In this document: positions 1 through 8,962 of the stretch, piece by piece
Layout: every line of letters starts with the position of its first letter
Position numbering within the stretch: the first letter of the stretch is position 1
DNA from: Rhizobium nepotum 39/7
GTDB taxonomy: Bacteria; Pseudomonadota; Alphaproteobacteria; Rhizobiales; Rhizobiaceae
Length of the DNA stretch: 64,000 nucleotides
NCBI RefSeq assembly: GCF_000949865.1
Contig: NZ_JWJH01000005.1
Span: 229,513 to 293,512, forward strand
Direction of reading: 5' to 3'
The notes under the pieces: model-generated
Databases searched by the model: none
What the model was told of the DNA's origin: nothing
What the model saw: only the letters and a program-made list of their open reading frames with translations
Position numbers and translations under genes: made by a program

Positions 1-2017
1 CCGGGATATTCTCCATCGGACCCGGGCGATAAAGCGCCACCAGCGCGATGATGTCCTCGATGCAGTCCGGGCGCATGCCGATCAGCGCCTTGCGCATGCC
101 CGCACTTTCCACCTGGAACACGCCGATGGTCTCGCCGCGCGACAACATCTCGTAGGTCTTGGCGTCTTCCAGCGGGATTGCGGCGAGATCGACCTTGATG
201 CCGCGCTTGGCCACGAAATCGACCGCCACCTTCAGCACCGTCAGCGTCTTCAGGCCGAGAAAGTCGAATTTGACGAGGCCGGCGCTTTCCACCCACTTCA
301 TGTTGAACTGGGTGACCGGCATATCGGAGCGCGGATCGCGATACATCGGCACCAGCTTCGACAGCGGCCGGTCACCGATGACGATACCGGCGGCGTGGGT
401 GGATGCGTGCCTGTAAAGCCCCTCGATCTTCTGGGCGATATCCAGCAGCCGGGCGACGACCGGTTCCTTGTCCGCCTCCTCCTGCAAGCGCGGCTCTTCC
501 TCGATCGCTTTCGACAGCGGCGTCGGATTGGCCGGGTTGTTGGGCACCAGCTTGCAGATCTTGTCCACCTGCCCATAGGGCATTTCCAGCACGCGGCCGA
601 CGTCGCGCAAGGCAGCGCGCGCCTGCAACGAACCGAAGGTGATGATCTGCGCCACCTGCTCGCGGCCATATTTGCGCTGCACGTAGCGGATCACCTCTTC
701 ACGGCGGTCCTGGCAGAAGTCGATATCGAAGTCCGGCATCGACACGCGTTCAGGATTGAGAAAACGTTCGAACAGCAGCGAGAAGCGCAGGGGATCGACA
801 TCGGTGATGGTCAGCGCATAGGCGACGAGCGAGCCTGCGCCCGAACCGCGGCCGGGGCCAACCGGAATATCCTGGAGCTTGGCCCATTTGATGAAGTCGG
901 CAACGATCAGGAAATAACCGGGGAAACCCATGCGTTCGATGACGCCGAGTTCGAAATCCAGCCTGTCGCGATATTCCTGCTCGATGTAGCCCGGCGCCAT
1001 GCCGAGGGCCGCAAGGCGATGATCGAGACCCTCGACGGCCTGACGGCGAAGCTCCTCGGCCTCTGCCCGCTGCGCCGCCTCCGGATCGTCGCTCGCACCG
1101 GTGAAACGCGGCAGGATCGGTCCGCGCTTCTTCAGCACAAAGGAGCAGCGCAACGCAATCTCGATGGTGTTTTCCAGCGCCTCGGGAATGTCGGCAAACA
1201 GCGCCGTCATCTCCTCACGGCTTTTCATATAATGATCGGGCGTCAGCCGGAACCGGCTGTCATCGGAAACGATGGCGTTATGCGCAACCGCCATCAATGC
1301 ATCATGCGCCTCGTAATCGGCCTTCGAAGGGAAAAACGCCTCATTGGTGGCGACGAGCGGAATATCGTGCTCATAGGCAAGCCCGATCATACGCCGCTCA
1401 TGGGTGCGGTCATAACCGGACTGGCGCTGCAATTCGATATAGAGCCTGTCACCGAAGAGTGATTTCAGCGCCAGCAGGCGTTGTTTCGCCTGGGATGCGT
1501 GCCCTTCCTTAAGAGCCATATCCACCGGACCGCCCGAGGCGCCTGTCAGCGCGATCAGCCCGGCATTGGAGGCTTCCTCCAGCCATGCGCGGGTAATATG
1601 CACGGACTGGCCACCGCTCTCGCCGTCCAGATAGGCGCGGCTGATCAGGTCCACCAGCCGCTCATAACCTGCGGCGTCGGCGGCCAGAAGCACGATGGCT
1701 GGAAGTTTGGCGAGATGGCTGTTGTGGTTGCGGCGGTCATCCGCCGCATCCTGCATGTCGATAGACACCTGACAGCCGATGATCGGCTGCAAGCCCTCGT
1801 CGCGCGCTTTTTCGGAAAATTCCAGCGCGACGAAAAGATTATTGGTATCGGCAATGGCAATGGCCGGCTGGCCATCCCCAACAGCCTTGGACATGATTTT
1901 CTTGAGGGGCAATGCCCCCTCAAGCAGGGAGTAAGCGGAATGAACCCGCAGATGGACGAAACCGGGCGTTTTCAGCGTTTCGTCAGAGTTTTCTCCACGC
2001 ACAACCGTATCGCCCAT
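1..2017 (-). CDS. dnaE: DNA polymerase III alpha subunit, N-terminal part (runs off the window)
   Basis: Replicative polymerase catalytic subunit; reading leftward, 672 codons are present and no stop occurs before position 1. The N-terminus carries the PHP domain (VHLRVHSAYSLLEGALPLK, followed by IADTNNLFVALEF). The catalytic palm includes GPGRGSGAGSLVAYAL and the acidic motif PDFDIDFCQDRR, and the visible end is VALYRPGPMENIP. These are hallmarks of DnaE1. The start chosen is the ATG at 2017, giving MGDTVVRGENSD; an ATG at 2033 meets a stop after four codons. DnaE1 is usually about 1,160 aa, so over a third lies outside. The leader to the right contains a small ORF and LexA boxes, so part of dnaE expression could be damage-responsive (inference). 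Confidence 0.97.
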   Translation of the reverse strand, partial: MGDTVVRGENSDETLKTPGFVHLRVHSAYSLLEGALPLKKIMSKAVGDGQPAIAIADTNNLFVALEFSEKARDEGLQPIIGCQVSIDMQDAADDRRNHNSHLAKLPAIVLLAADAAGYERLVDLISRAYLDGESGGQSVHITRAWLEEASNAGLIALTGASGGPVDMALKEGHASQAKQRLLALKSLFGDRLYIELQRQSGYDRTHERRMIGLAYEHDIPLVATNEAFFPSKADYEAHDALMAVAHNAIVSDDSRFRLTPDHYMKSREEMTALFADIPEALENTIEIALRCSFVLKKRGPILPRFTGASDDPEAAQRAEAEELRRQAVEGLDHRLAALGMAPGYIEQEYRDRLDFELGVIERMGFPGYFLIVADFIKWAKLQDIPVGPGRGSGAGSLVAYALTITDVDPLRFSLLFERFLNPERVSMPDFDIDFCQDRREEVIRYVQRKYGREQVAQIITFGSLQARAALRDVGRVLEMPYGQVDKICKLVPNNPANPTPLSKAIEEEPRLQEEADKEPVVARLLDIAQKIEGLYRHASTHAAGIVIGDRPLSKLVPMYRDPRSDMPVTQFNMKWVESAGLVKFDFLGLKTLTVLKVAVDFVAKRGIKVDLAAIPLEDAKTYEMLSRGETIGVFQVESAGMRKALIGMRPDCIEDIIALVALYRPGPMENIP

Positions 2018-2122
2018 ATCATCGTCCTGTCATTCTGAATCGAGGGGGCGATTTTCCGATTTCCGGCCTTCAAAGTCCACCGCCTTGCGGCGTCTATACA
2101 AGCTTCTGCGCCGGTGCGCCCT

Positions 2123-2209
2123 TCAAAGCGCAGTGAGGATCACCGAAAAGCTGGCAACAAAGACAGCGATGGAAGCGAAAGCGGCAACGTCACGGATGAA
2201 ATCAGTCAT
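2123..2209 (-). CDS. 28-residue hydrophobic peptide, putative SOS-induced small membrane protein
   Basis: The reading frame starts at an ATG preceded by a very good ribosome binding site (AAGGAGAGACCA then ATG) and encodes 28 residues. It begins MTDFIRD, continues with an almost uninterrupted hydrophobic stretch (residues 9-28, ASIAVFVASFSVILTAL at the end) and stops at TGA. The shape is one short membrane helix with a charged N-terminus. Upstream lie a TTGACA hexamer and three GTTC-N7-GTTC sequences, the alphaproteobacterial LexA operator. dnaE starts 105 bp downstream on the same strand. Size, hydrophobicity and LexA control recall the E. coli SOS peptide TisB, but no sequence homology is claimed. 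It could also be a leader peptide for dnaE. Confidence 0.7.
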   Translation of the reverse strand: MTDFIRDVAAFASIAVFVASFSVILTAL

Positions 2210-2230
2210 TGGTCTCTCCTTACTCGTTAT

Positions 2231-2284
2231 GTTCTATCTTTGTTCTCATTTCGTTCGATTGTCAACAGGGTTCTGCTGATGTTC
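2231..2284 (-). promoter_or_regulatory. Cluster of LexA (SOS) boxes over a promoter
   Basis: On the plus strand GTTC occurs at 2231, 2242, 2253, 2270 and 2281. This gives three GTTC-N7-GTTC operators: 2231-2245, 2242-2256 (sharing a half-site with the first) and 2270-2284 (GTTCTGCTGATGTTC). The established alphaproteobacterial LexA site is GTTC-N7-GTTC. On the minus strand a perfect TTGACA (2265-2260) lies between the operators; the -10 is weak (AAAGAT at 18 bp spacing). The first half-site is 21 bp before the start codon of the small peptide gene, so the operators cover the promoter driving it and possibly dnaE. Confidence 0.75.
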
Positions 2285-2352
2285 CTCTTGCTAACGCGAC
2301 AGAATCGGCTGCGGTTCCGTCCACAAGATCAGCAAGCCACTGACTCCAAAGC

Positions 2353-2386
2353 GAAAAAACCCGGAGGCGAAAAACGCATCCGGGTT
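2353..2386 (-). terminator. Rho-independent terminator after lolD
   Basis: The inverted repeat AACCCGGA/TCCGGGTT (arms at 2358-2365 and 2379-2386, 13-nt loop) is followed on the minus strand by a run of T (TTTTTTCG). It lies about 100 bp after the lolD stop and ends the long leftward gene run. It also separates that run from the SOS-type promoter at 2231-2284. Confidence 0.8.
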
Positions 2387-2488
2387 CGGAAAAATTCAAT
2401 TGTGGAAGGACGTCCGGTCTTCGGGGAGACTCACCGCTTCGAAACGGATCGCATAAGGCGTCGCGATGATCGTCTTATGCCGCCCCGA

Positions 2489-3172
2489 TCAGAAATCGAC
2501 GATCTTGCCCTCAGCGAGCGTCACACGGCGGTCCATGCGATTGGCAAGCTCGTGATTATGGGTGGCGATCAACGCCGCAAGGCCGGACTGGCGCACCAGC
2601 GCCTCCAGTGCGTCGAACACATAATGCGCGGTCTCGGGATCGAGATTGCCGGTCGGCTCGTCGGCGAGCAGCAGAAGCGGCGCATTGGCAACGGCGCGCG
2701 CAATGGCCACACGCTGCTGTTCGCCGCCGGAAAGTTCGGATGGGCGATGTTCGCCACGATGGCCGACGCGCATGTAGTCAAGCAGCGCGCTGGCGCGCTT
2801 ACGGGCCTCGCCCTGCGTCAGACCGGCGATGAGCTGCGGCATCATCACATTCTCCACCGCCGTAAACTCCGGCAGCAGATGATGGAACTGATAGACGAAA
2901 CCGATGTCGCTGCGGCGGATCGCGGTGCGCTTTTCGTCACCTAAACCGTTGCAGGGCGCGTCATTGATGAAGACCTCGCCGGCGTCTGGATGTTCCAGCA
3001 GCCCGGCCAGATGCAGCAGCGTGGATTTGCCGGTGCCTGAAGGGGCGACAAGGGCCACCATCTCACCGCTCTTCAATTCGAAATCGGCCTTGCGCAGAAT
3101 GGAAAGCGACGTCTCGCCCTGACCATAGGTCCTCCCGACGCCGGTAAGCCGCAGCACTGTTTTTTTTGCCAT
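2489..3172 (-). CDS. lolD: Lipoprotein-releasing ABC transporter ATP-binding protein
   Basis: ATPase of the Lol system, which releases outer-membrane-destined lipoproteins from the inner membrane. The 227-residue product has Walker [10 protein letters not shown] (about residues 43-51), signature [14 protein letters not shown] (about 147), Walker [14 protein letters not shown] and the switch His in IATHNHELA. Length is normal for LolD/MacB-type ATPases. It lies 15 bp after the permease gene and is surely translated from the same mRNA. The neighbouring LolC/E permease makes LolD the best assignment over other MacB-like exporters. Confidence 0.94.
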   Translation of the reverse strand: MAKKTVLRLTGVGRTYGQGETSLSILRKADFELKSGEMVALVAPSGTGKSTLLHLAGLLEHPDAGEVFINDAPCNGLGDEKRTAIRRSDIGFVYQFHHLLPEFTAVENVMMPQLIAGLTQGEARKRASALLDYMRVGHRGEHRPSELSGGEQQRVAIARAVANAPLLLLADEPTGNLDPETAHYVFDALEALVRQSGLAALIATHNHELANRMDRRVTLAEGKIVDF

Positions 3173-3187
3173 ATTGCGAAGCGGTCC

Positions 3188-4495
3188 TTATTCGTAACGC
3201 AGGGCCTGCACCGGATCGAGCTTGGAAGCCCGCCATGCCGGAAAGATGGTTGCCAGGAAAGAAAGCGTCAGCGCCATGATGACGACGGTAATGGTCTCGC
3301 TGAGATCCATTTCGGCCGGAAGCTGGCTGAGGAAATAAAGCTGCGGATCAAACAGCACCGTGCCTGACACCCAGGAGAAGAACTGCCGGATGGATTCCAC
3401 GTTGAGGCAGACAAGGACGCCGAGCCCAACGCCGGCAAAGGTGCCGACGGTACCGATCGCCGCTCCCGTCATGAAGAAGATACGCATGACAGCGCCGGAA
3501 CTGGCGCCCATGGTGCGCAGGATGGCGATATCGCTGCCCTTGTCCTTCACCAGCATGATGAGACCGGAAATGATGTTAAGCGCCGCCACCAGAACGATGA
3601 GGGTGAGGATCATGAACATCACGTTTCTTTCCACCTGCAAGGCGGAGAAGAAGGTCTGGTTCCGCTGTCTCCAGTCAGTGATATAGATTTGCCGCTCGGC
3701 CGCCTGCTCCACCAGCGGCCGGATGCCGTCGATATTGTCGGGGTGGCTGACGTAAAGCTCGATGGACTGCACTATGCCTTCGGCATTGAAATAAAGCTGG
3801 GCTTCGGAAAGCGGCATATAGATCATCGACGCGTCATATTCCGACATGCCGATCTCGAAGACACCGGAAATCTTGTAGGATTTGACGCGCGGGTTGACCC
3901 CCATCGGCGTCACATCGCCTTCCGGCGAAATGAGGGTGATATCGTCGCCCGCCGTCACGCCAAGCTGGGAAGCAAGCCTTGAGCCGACCAGAACCCCGTC
4001 TCCGGCCATGAAGCCGACCAGATCGCCGGTCTTGATGTTGGTGGCGACTTCCTTGATCTTGTCGATATCCTCCTGGCGCACGCCGCGCACCAGCGCGCCG
4101 GAGCCGGCGCCGCCGCGACCGGAGGCCAAAGTCTGGCCCTCCACCAACGGCAGGGCCATCGTGACACCCGGAACGGCGGAGAATTTCTTCGCCAGCTCAT
4201 CGTAATTGTTGAAGGGCTGATCGATCGGCTGAACGATCATATGACCGTTGATGCCGAGAATGCGCGAAATCAGCTCGGTGCGGAAACCGTTCATGACAGC
4301 CATGACGATGATGAGCGTCGCCACGCCCAGCATGATGCCGACGAAGGAAAAGCCGGCGATGACGGAAATGAACGCTTCCTTGCGCCGCGACCGCAGATAG
4401 CGCCAGGCCACCATGCGCTCGAAAGCGGAAAACGGCCGGGCGGTTCTTTCCCGGGCGGAAGGAGCCGCACCCTTGTCAGCCTCGGCTTTTGCCAT
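3188..4495 (-). CDS. lolE: Lipoprotein-releasing ABC transporter permease LolC/E
   Basis: Inner-membrane permease that works with LolD. It has the usual topology of a MacB-like permease: one TM helix near the N-terminus (ISVIAGFSFVGIMLGVATL), a large periplasmic domain and three C-terminal helices, closing with FPAWRASKLDPVQALRYE. The open frame extends to 4564, but the start preferred here is the ATG at 4495 (MAKAEADK, 435 aa), with GGGAG just upstream; the extra 23 residues look non-native. Only one permease gene is present, as in other alphaproteobacteria where a single LolC/E-type protein replaces the enterobacterial pair. proS lies immediately upstream. Confidence 0.92.
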   Translation of the reverse strand: MAKAEADKGAAPSARERTARPFSAFERMVAWRYLRSRRKEAFISVIAGFSFVGIMLGVATLIIVMAVMNGFRTELISRILGINGHMIVQPIDQPFNNYDELAKKFSAVPGVTMALPLVEGQTLASGRGGAGSGALVRGVRQEDIDKIKEVATNIKTGDLVGFMAGDGVLVGSRLASQLGVTAGDDITLISPEGDVTPMGVNPRVKSYKISGVFEIGMSEYDASMIYMPLSEAQLYFNAEGIVQSIELYVSHPDNIDGIRPLVEQAAERQIYITDWRQRNQTFFSALQVERNVMFMILTLIVLVAALNIISGLIMLVKDKGSDIAILRTMGASSGAVMRIFFMTGAAIGTVGTFAGVGLGVLVCLNVESIRQFFSWVSGTVLFDPQLYFLSQLPAEMDLSETITVVIMALTLSFLATIFPAWRASKLDPVQALRYE

Positions 4496-4631
4496 GTCGT
4501 CTCCCTGATCTGGACTTGCAAGGCCGGTTTTCTCGAGAAACCGAGCCCCGTTTTTGCGGATCATGATCTAAACAATAAAGTCGGAGCGGATTTCCGGTGA
4601 AAACCGCCCTTAACTCTTCACCATTCCGCTC

Positions 4632-5954
4632 TTAGCCGAGCACCTTGTTCATTGCCGCCTCGATTGTGACGGTTTCACGTTCGCCGGTCTTGCGGCTCTT
4701 CACCTCGACTTCGCCGTTCGCAACCGAACGCGGGCCGACGATGATCTGCATCGGCACGCCGATGAGGTCGGCGGTTGCGAATTTCTGGCCCGCACGGTCG
4801 TCGGTGTCGTCGTAAAGGACATCCTTGCCCGCGTGGGAAAGCGAGTAATACAGCTTTTCGCAAGCCGCATCACAGGCCGCGTCACCTGCCTTCATGTTGA
4901 TAATGACGACGTCGAAAGGAGCAACCGAATCCGGCCAGATGATTCCGTTCTCGTCATGCGATGCTTCAATGATGGCGGGAACAAGGCGTGTCGGGCCGAT
5001 GCCGTAGGAACCCATGTGAACAGGGTGTTCCTTGCCGTCCGCGCCCTGCACCTTGGCACCCATCGGTTCGGAATATTTGGTACCGAAATAGAAGATGTGG
5101 CCGACTTCGATGCCGCGCGCGGAAAGACGCTCGCTATCGGGAATGGCGTCATAAGCGGCCTCGTCGTGCATTTCCGACGTTGCGGCATAATCGGCCGTCC
5201 ACTCGTCGAAAACGCCCTGAAGGGCTGCGACATCGTCGAAATTTGTATTGTCGGCGGGAATGGCGCGGTCGAGGAAGCTCTTGTGGCAGAAGACTTCGGA
5301 TTCGCCGGTATCGGCCAGAATGATGAATTCGTGGCTGTGGTTGCCGCCGATCGGGCCGGTATCGGCGCGCATGGGAATGGCGCGCAGGCCAAGCCGTTCG
5401 AAGGTGCGCAGGTAAGCCACGAACATCTTGTTATAGGAATGGATCGCGTCTTCCTTGGTCAGGTCGAAGGAATAGGCGTCCTTCATCAGGAACTCGCGCG
5501 AACGCATCGTGCCGAAACGGGGGCGCACCTCGTCGCGGAACTTCAGCTGAATATGGTAGAGGTTCAGCGGCAGGTTCTTGTAGGACTTCACATAGGAACG
5601 GAAGATGTCGGTGATCATCTCCTCATTGGTCGGACCGTAGAGCATCTGGCGGTCCTGACGGTCCTTGATGCGCAGCATTTCCTTGCCGTAATCGTCATAA
5701 CGGCCGCTCTCCTGCCACAGCTCGGCGGTTTGCAATGTCGGCATCAGAAGCTCGATGGCGCCCGAACGGTCCTGCTCCTCACGGATGATCCTGTTGACCT
5801 TGTCGAGCACGCGCTTGCCGAGCGGCAGCCAGGAATAGATGCCGGCCGATTGCTGCCGGATCATGCCCGCGCGCAGCATGAGGCGATGGGAGACGATCTC
5901 CGCTTCCTTGGGATTTTCCTTCAGGATGGGCATGAAATAACGGCTGAGACGCAT
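4632..5954 (-). CDS. proS: Prolyl-tRNA synthetase (short, type 2)
   Basis: Class II aminoacyl-tRNA synthetase charging tRNA-Pro. Product of 440 aa starting [19 protein letters not shown], with class II motif 2 ([21 protein letters not shown] region) and motif 3 ([16 protein letters not shown]). The large editing insertion of the E. coli enzyme is missing, as is normal for alphaproteobacterial ProS. The open frame extends 37 codons further upstream, but the internal ATG at 5954 has GGAAG as ribosome binding site and matches the family N-terminus. It lies between the sRNA/DUF1467 region and lolE on the same strand. Confidence 0.96.
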   Translation of the reverse strand: MRLSRYFMPILKENPKEAEIVSHRLMLRAGMIRQQSAGIYSWLPLGKRVLDKVNRIIREEQDRSGAIELLMPTLQTAELWQESGRYDDYGKEMLRIKDRQDRQMLYGPTNEEMITDIFRSYVKSYKNLPLNLYHIQLKFRDEVRPRFGTMRSREFLMKDAYSFDLTKEDAIHSYNKMFVAYLRTFERLGLRAIPMRADTGPIGGNHSHEFIILADTGESEVFCHKSFLDRAIPADNTNFDDVAALQGVFDEWTADYAATSEMHDEAAYDAIPDSERLSARGIEVGHIFYFGTKYSEPMGAKVQGADGKEHPVHMGSYGIGPTRLVPAIIEASHDENGIIWPDSVAPFDVVIINMKAGDAACDAACEKLYYSLSHAGKDVLYDDTDDRAGQKFATADLIGVPMQIIVGPRSVANGEVEVKSRKTGERETVTIEAAMNKVLG

Positions 5955-6249
5955 GACGGCTTCCATTGGTGTGGGCGACGACGCGCAAAGGCGCGGGAAT
6001 CGCCCCGAATAGAGGGATATTGGCGCCGTACATAGCCGTTTCCGACCAAGAAGAAAACCCGCCATGAAAAGAGCGGCTGGAGCGATTTCGTGGCATTTTC
6101 GCGATAGCTAATTCGCGTCAAAACGCTTTGGCCGGAATATTATTCTTGATCCGGTGCGACAAATTGCATCACAGGGAATTTTTTGCCGACTGTAACAAAT
6201 ATGCAAAAAATGAGATGACAAGCATGGGTGATTGGGCTAGTTTTAGCTT

Positions 6250-6396
6250 ACAAAAGAGGCAGGAAGTCTAAATTCTTGCCGTTTTCGCGGTCAGTCTTGG
6301 GAGGATTAGATCTTAGGCGCGCTCGTCGCAGCCCCGGTAACGGTTACAGATCACGCGAAACCTGAAAAACAAGGCTGAAACGCCTTGTTTTTTTTT
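6250..6396 (+). ncRNA. Candidate trans-encoded sRNA, alpha-r45 (Smr45C) type
   Basis: The 0.6 kb gap between proS and DUF1467 has no convincing ORF but ends in a perfect plus-strand intrinsic terminator (6368-6396), although both flanking genes are on the minus strand. Taking CTAGTT at 6237-6242 as -10, with ATGACA 16 bp upstream as a weak -35, gives a transcript of about 147 nt. From memory the alpha-r45 family of Rhizobiales sRNAs has this size and lies next to proS. The 5' end is inferred; the terminator is seen directly. An internal GGGAGGAT stretch could pair with other RNAs. I see nothing else in the rest of the gap. Confidence 0.6.
6368..6396 (+). terminator. Strong plus-strand terminator of the sRNA
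   Basis: Arms AACAAGGC (6368-6375) and GCCTTGTT (6382-6389) with a 6-nt loop TGAAAC are followed by an unbroken T run to 6396. No plus-strand coding gene precedes it. Confidence 0.85.
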
Positions 6397-6647
6397 GATT
6401 CACACACACAGGCACCGCTCCGGATCGTTATTCCGGTAAAATTGTGGCCGTGAATCAGCCGCAAGACACGCACATTCGTGTTTGCACGACAGATATGACA
6501 TCCATATGACAGTCTGATCCGCCTCTTGGCGAAACGGTCGCGGCACAGATGTGCAGCCTGGTGCCTTAAATCACGGCAGGAAGCGACCGCGTTGCAAGAT
6601 TTTGCGGGCACGGCATAGGGGTTGCCGCGCAGCCTGCGCGACCTGCT

Positions 6648-6917
6648 TCAGTCGAAAACCGGGATAATTCTCGGCAGATCGTCCAGGCTGACGCCGAACC
6701 ACCAGGTTCCGCCGTACCAGACGCCACAGATCAAGGCCGATATCAGGGTCGTCCACAGCACGATCCGCCCACCCCTGAACCGGGAGGGCGCGCTGGCGAC
6801 CGTGCCGAGCGCCACTTCGCCCTCTTCCTCCTGGGTACGAAGGCCGATCGGCAACACAACGAAAAGCACCGTCCACCAGACGATGAAATAAATGGCGAAG
6901 ACCGAAAGAAGCGGCAT
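6648..6917 (-). CDS. DUF1467 family membrane protein
   Basis: Small inner-membrane protein of 89 aa. It has two TM helices: MPLLSVFAIYFIVWWTVLFVVLPIG at the N-terminus, and one around residues 54-74 (WTTLISALICGVWYGGTWW), joined by an acidic loop (RTQEEEGEVALG). The pattern is that of DUF1467, a family of unknown function found in alphaproteobacteria. The open frame extends to 6953; the ATG at 6917 is preferred because AGGAGG precedes it at good distance. It lies between rnj and proS on the same strand. Confidence 0.85.
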   Translation of the reverse strand: MPLLSVFAIYFIVWWTVLFVVLPIGLRTQEEEGEVALGTVASAPSRFRGGRIVLWTTLISALICGVWYGGTWWFGVSLDDLPRIIPVFD

Positions 6918-7032
6918 GACGTCCTCCTGCGCAATGCGTCCCTTGTAACGCATTCATCCACGAACCGGAATCACTTCCCCGCAAGAAGAGCAAAAAGCCG
7001 CAAAAGAAGACAGGGAACGATAAGGGCGGCGA

Positions 7033-7052
7033 CCCCTCATGGATATGAGGGG
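7033..7052 (-). terminator. Possible hairpin after rnj
   Basis: Perfect 8-bp stem CCCCTCAT/ATGAGGGG with a 4-nt loop, 33-52 bp after the rnj stop. No T run follows on the minus strand, so it may be an RNA-stabilising or processing hairpin within the operon rather than a full terminator. Confidence 0.4.
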
Positions 7053-7084
7053 CGCGACTGTTTTGAAGTCCGGGCTTTTCCGGC

Positions 7085-8752
7085 TCAGACCTTCGTGACG
7101 AAAACCGTCACGATCGGCTTCTTGCCCCATGCCTGGTTGGCGGCGGCACGCACGGCGCGGCGCACCGCTTCGCGCAACAGCGCCAGATCCTTGCGGCGGG
7201 CGCGCGGAATGCTTTCCACGGCGCCGAGAACGGCGTCATAAAGCGTATCTTCCATATCCTCGCCCTCGTCGTCGAATTCCGGCAGGCCGAAAGGCACGAC
7301 ATCGGGATCGCCGAGGAAATCGAAACGGCTGTCCAGCAGCACGTTGACGGAAACATGGCCCGCGAAGGAAAGCTTGCGGCGATTGCTGATCCCCATCTCG
7401 TCCAGGTCGCCGATGAGGTTGCCATCCTTGAAGACGCGGCCATGCGGCGCATCATTGATGACTTCGGCAGGACCGGGCGCCAGACGCAGAATATTGCCGT
7501 TACGAACCTTCGGCACCTGCGAAATACCGGCCTGTTCGGCCAGTTCCTTCTGCGCCACCAGATGCGCCGCCTCGCCATGTACCGGCACGAGGATTTGCGG
7601 CTTCGTCCATTCATACATTCTCAGAAGCTCGTTGCGGCGCGGATGGCCGGAGACATGCACCAGGGCCTCATTGTCGGTAACGATATGGATGCCCTGCTCT
7701 ATCAGGCCGTTCTTGATCTCGATGATCGCCTTTTCGTTGCCGGGAATGGCGCGCGAGGAAAACACCACCGTGTCACCGGCAGCGAGCGCCACATTGCGCA
7801 TCTCGTCGCGCGAAAGCTTGGCGAGAGCCGCCCGCGGTTCGCCCTGAGAGCCGGTGAGAATGACGACAACCTTGTTGCGCGGAATATAGCCATATTCATC
7901 CTCGGCCAGGAACGGCTTGATGCCTTCCATGATGCCGAGATCCTGCGAGACGTTGACGACGCGCTTCAGCGACGAGCCGAGCAGCAGCACTTCACGGCCC
8001 GCAGCCTCAGCGGCCTGGGCGATGGAGCGGATACGTCCGACATTCGAAGAGAAAGTGGTGATGGCCACGCGGCCCTCGGCACTTTCGATGATCTGCCGCA
8101 GACCTTCGGAAACCTCGTGTTCGGAAGGCGACACGCCGTCGCGAAGGGAGTTGGTGCTGTCGCACATCAGCGCCAGAACGCCCTCTTCGCCAATGGCGCG
8201 GAAGCGAGCCTCATCCGTCAACGGCCCGAGCGACGGCGCGTCGTCGATCTTCCAGTCACCCGTGTGGATGACGTTGCCGAGCGGCGTGCGGATGACCAGC
8301 GACATGGGTTCGGGGATGGAATGGTTGACGCCGACGGCCTCGATTTCGAAGGGACCGACATTGATGCGATCGCCCGCCTTGAACGGAGTGATCGGAATTT
8401 CGGCGCGGCTGCCCTCATAGGCGCGCTTCGCCTCCAGCATGCCGGCGGTGAAACCCGAGGCGTAGACCGGCACGTTGAGGCCGGGCCACAGGTCGTTCAG
8501 CGCGCCATAATGATCCTCATGGGCGTGGGTGATGATGATGCCTTTGAGGTTCTTCTTCTGCTCGGCGATATAGCTGATATCGGGCAGAACCAGATCGACG
8601 CCCGGCAGATCGAGACCGGCAAAGGTCACGCCGCAATCCACCATGATCCATTGGCGCTTGCTCTCCGGCCCGTAGCCGTAAAGCGCCAGATTCATACCGA
8701 TTTCACCGACGCCGCCAAGCGGCAAAAATACCAGTTCGTCCTGTTTAGCCAT
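7085..8752 (-). CDS. rnj: Ribonuclease J
   Basis: Metallo-beta-lactamase/beta-CASP ribonuclease with 5'-exo and endonuclease activity; in rhizobia it takes part in rRNA and mRNA maturation. The 555-residue protein carries the metal site THAHEDHYGAL (His76, His78, Asp80, His81), the beta-CASP region (TFSSNVGRIRSIAQAA; VILTGSQGEPRAAL) and the distal His motif VHVSGHPRRNELL. Length is typical of RNase J. It lies in the same-strand run downstream of birA with a 210 bp gap, and DUF1467 follows. Confidence 0.95.
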   Translation of the reverse strand: MAKQDELVFLPLGGVGEIGMNLALYGYGPESKRQWIMVDCGVTFAGLDLPGVDLVLPDISYIAEQKKNLKGIIITHAHEDHYGALNDLWPGLNVPVYASGFTAGMLEAKRAYEGSRAEIPITPFKAGDRINVGPFEIEAVGVNHSIPEPMSLVIRTPLGNVIHTGDWKIDDAPSLGPLTDEARFRAIGEEGVLALMCDSTNSLRDGVSPSEHEVSEGLRQIIESAEGRVAITTFSSNVGRIRSIAQAAEAAGREVLLLGSSLKRVVNVSQDLGIMEGIKPFLAEDEYGYIPRNKVVVILTGSQGEPRAALAKLSRDEMRNVALAAGDTVVFSSRAIPGNEKAIIEIKNGLIEQGIHIVTDNEALVHVSGHPRRNELLRMYEWTKPQILVPVHGEAAHLVAQKELAEQAGISQVPKVRNGNILRLAPGPAEVINDAPHGRVFKDGNLIGDLDEMGISNRRKLSFAGHVSVNVLLDSRFDFLGDPDVVPFGLPEFDDEGEDMEDTLYDAVLGAVESIPRARRKDLALLREAVRRAVRAAANQAWGKKPIVTVFVTKV

Positions 8753-8962
8753 TGTTCTTCTTATCCATTAATGAGAGCGCGCGGGCGACGGCGATATGCC
8801 GCGCCCAGCCGCCCGTTTAAGAGCATCGGACCTGTTAAACCATCTGATCGACCGGGCCGATGCGGAACCGGTCTGCCACCACCCTGCTTTTCATGAGCCG
8901 CAGGAAAGCTCCAACCTGTGGGAAGAGGCTCGGCGCGATCTTTCGAAGCCGCGCCGTTCACC

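Noticed and set aside
395..1462. 355-codon plus-strand frame over dnaE
   Set aside because: It is antisense to well-conserved dnaE sequence and shows the Arg/Asp/His-rich composition of a shadow frame.
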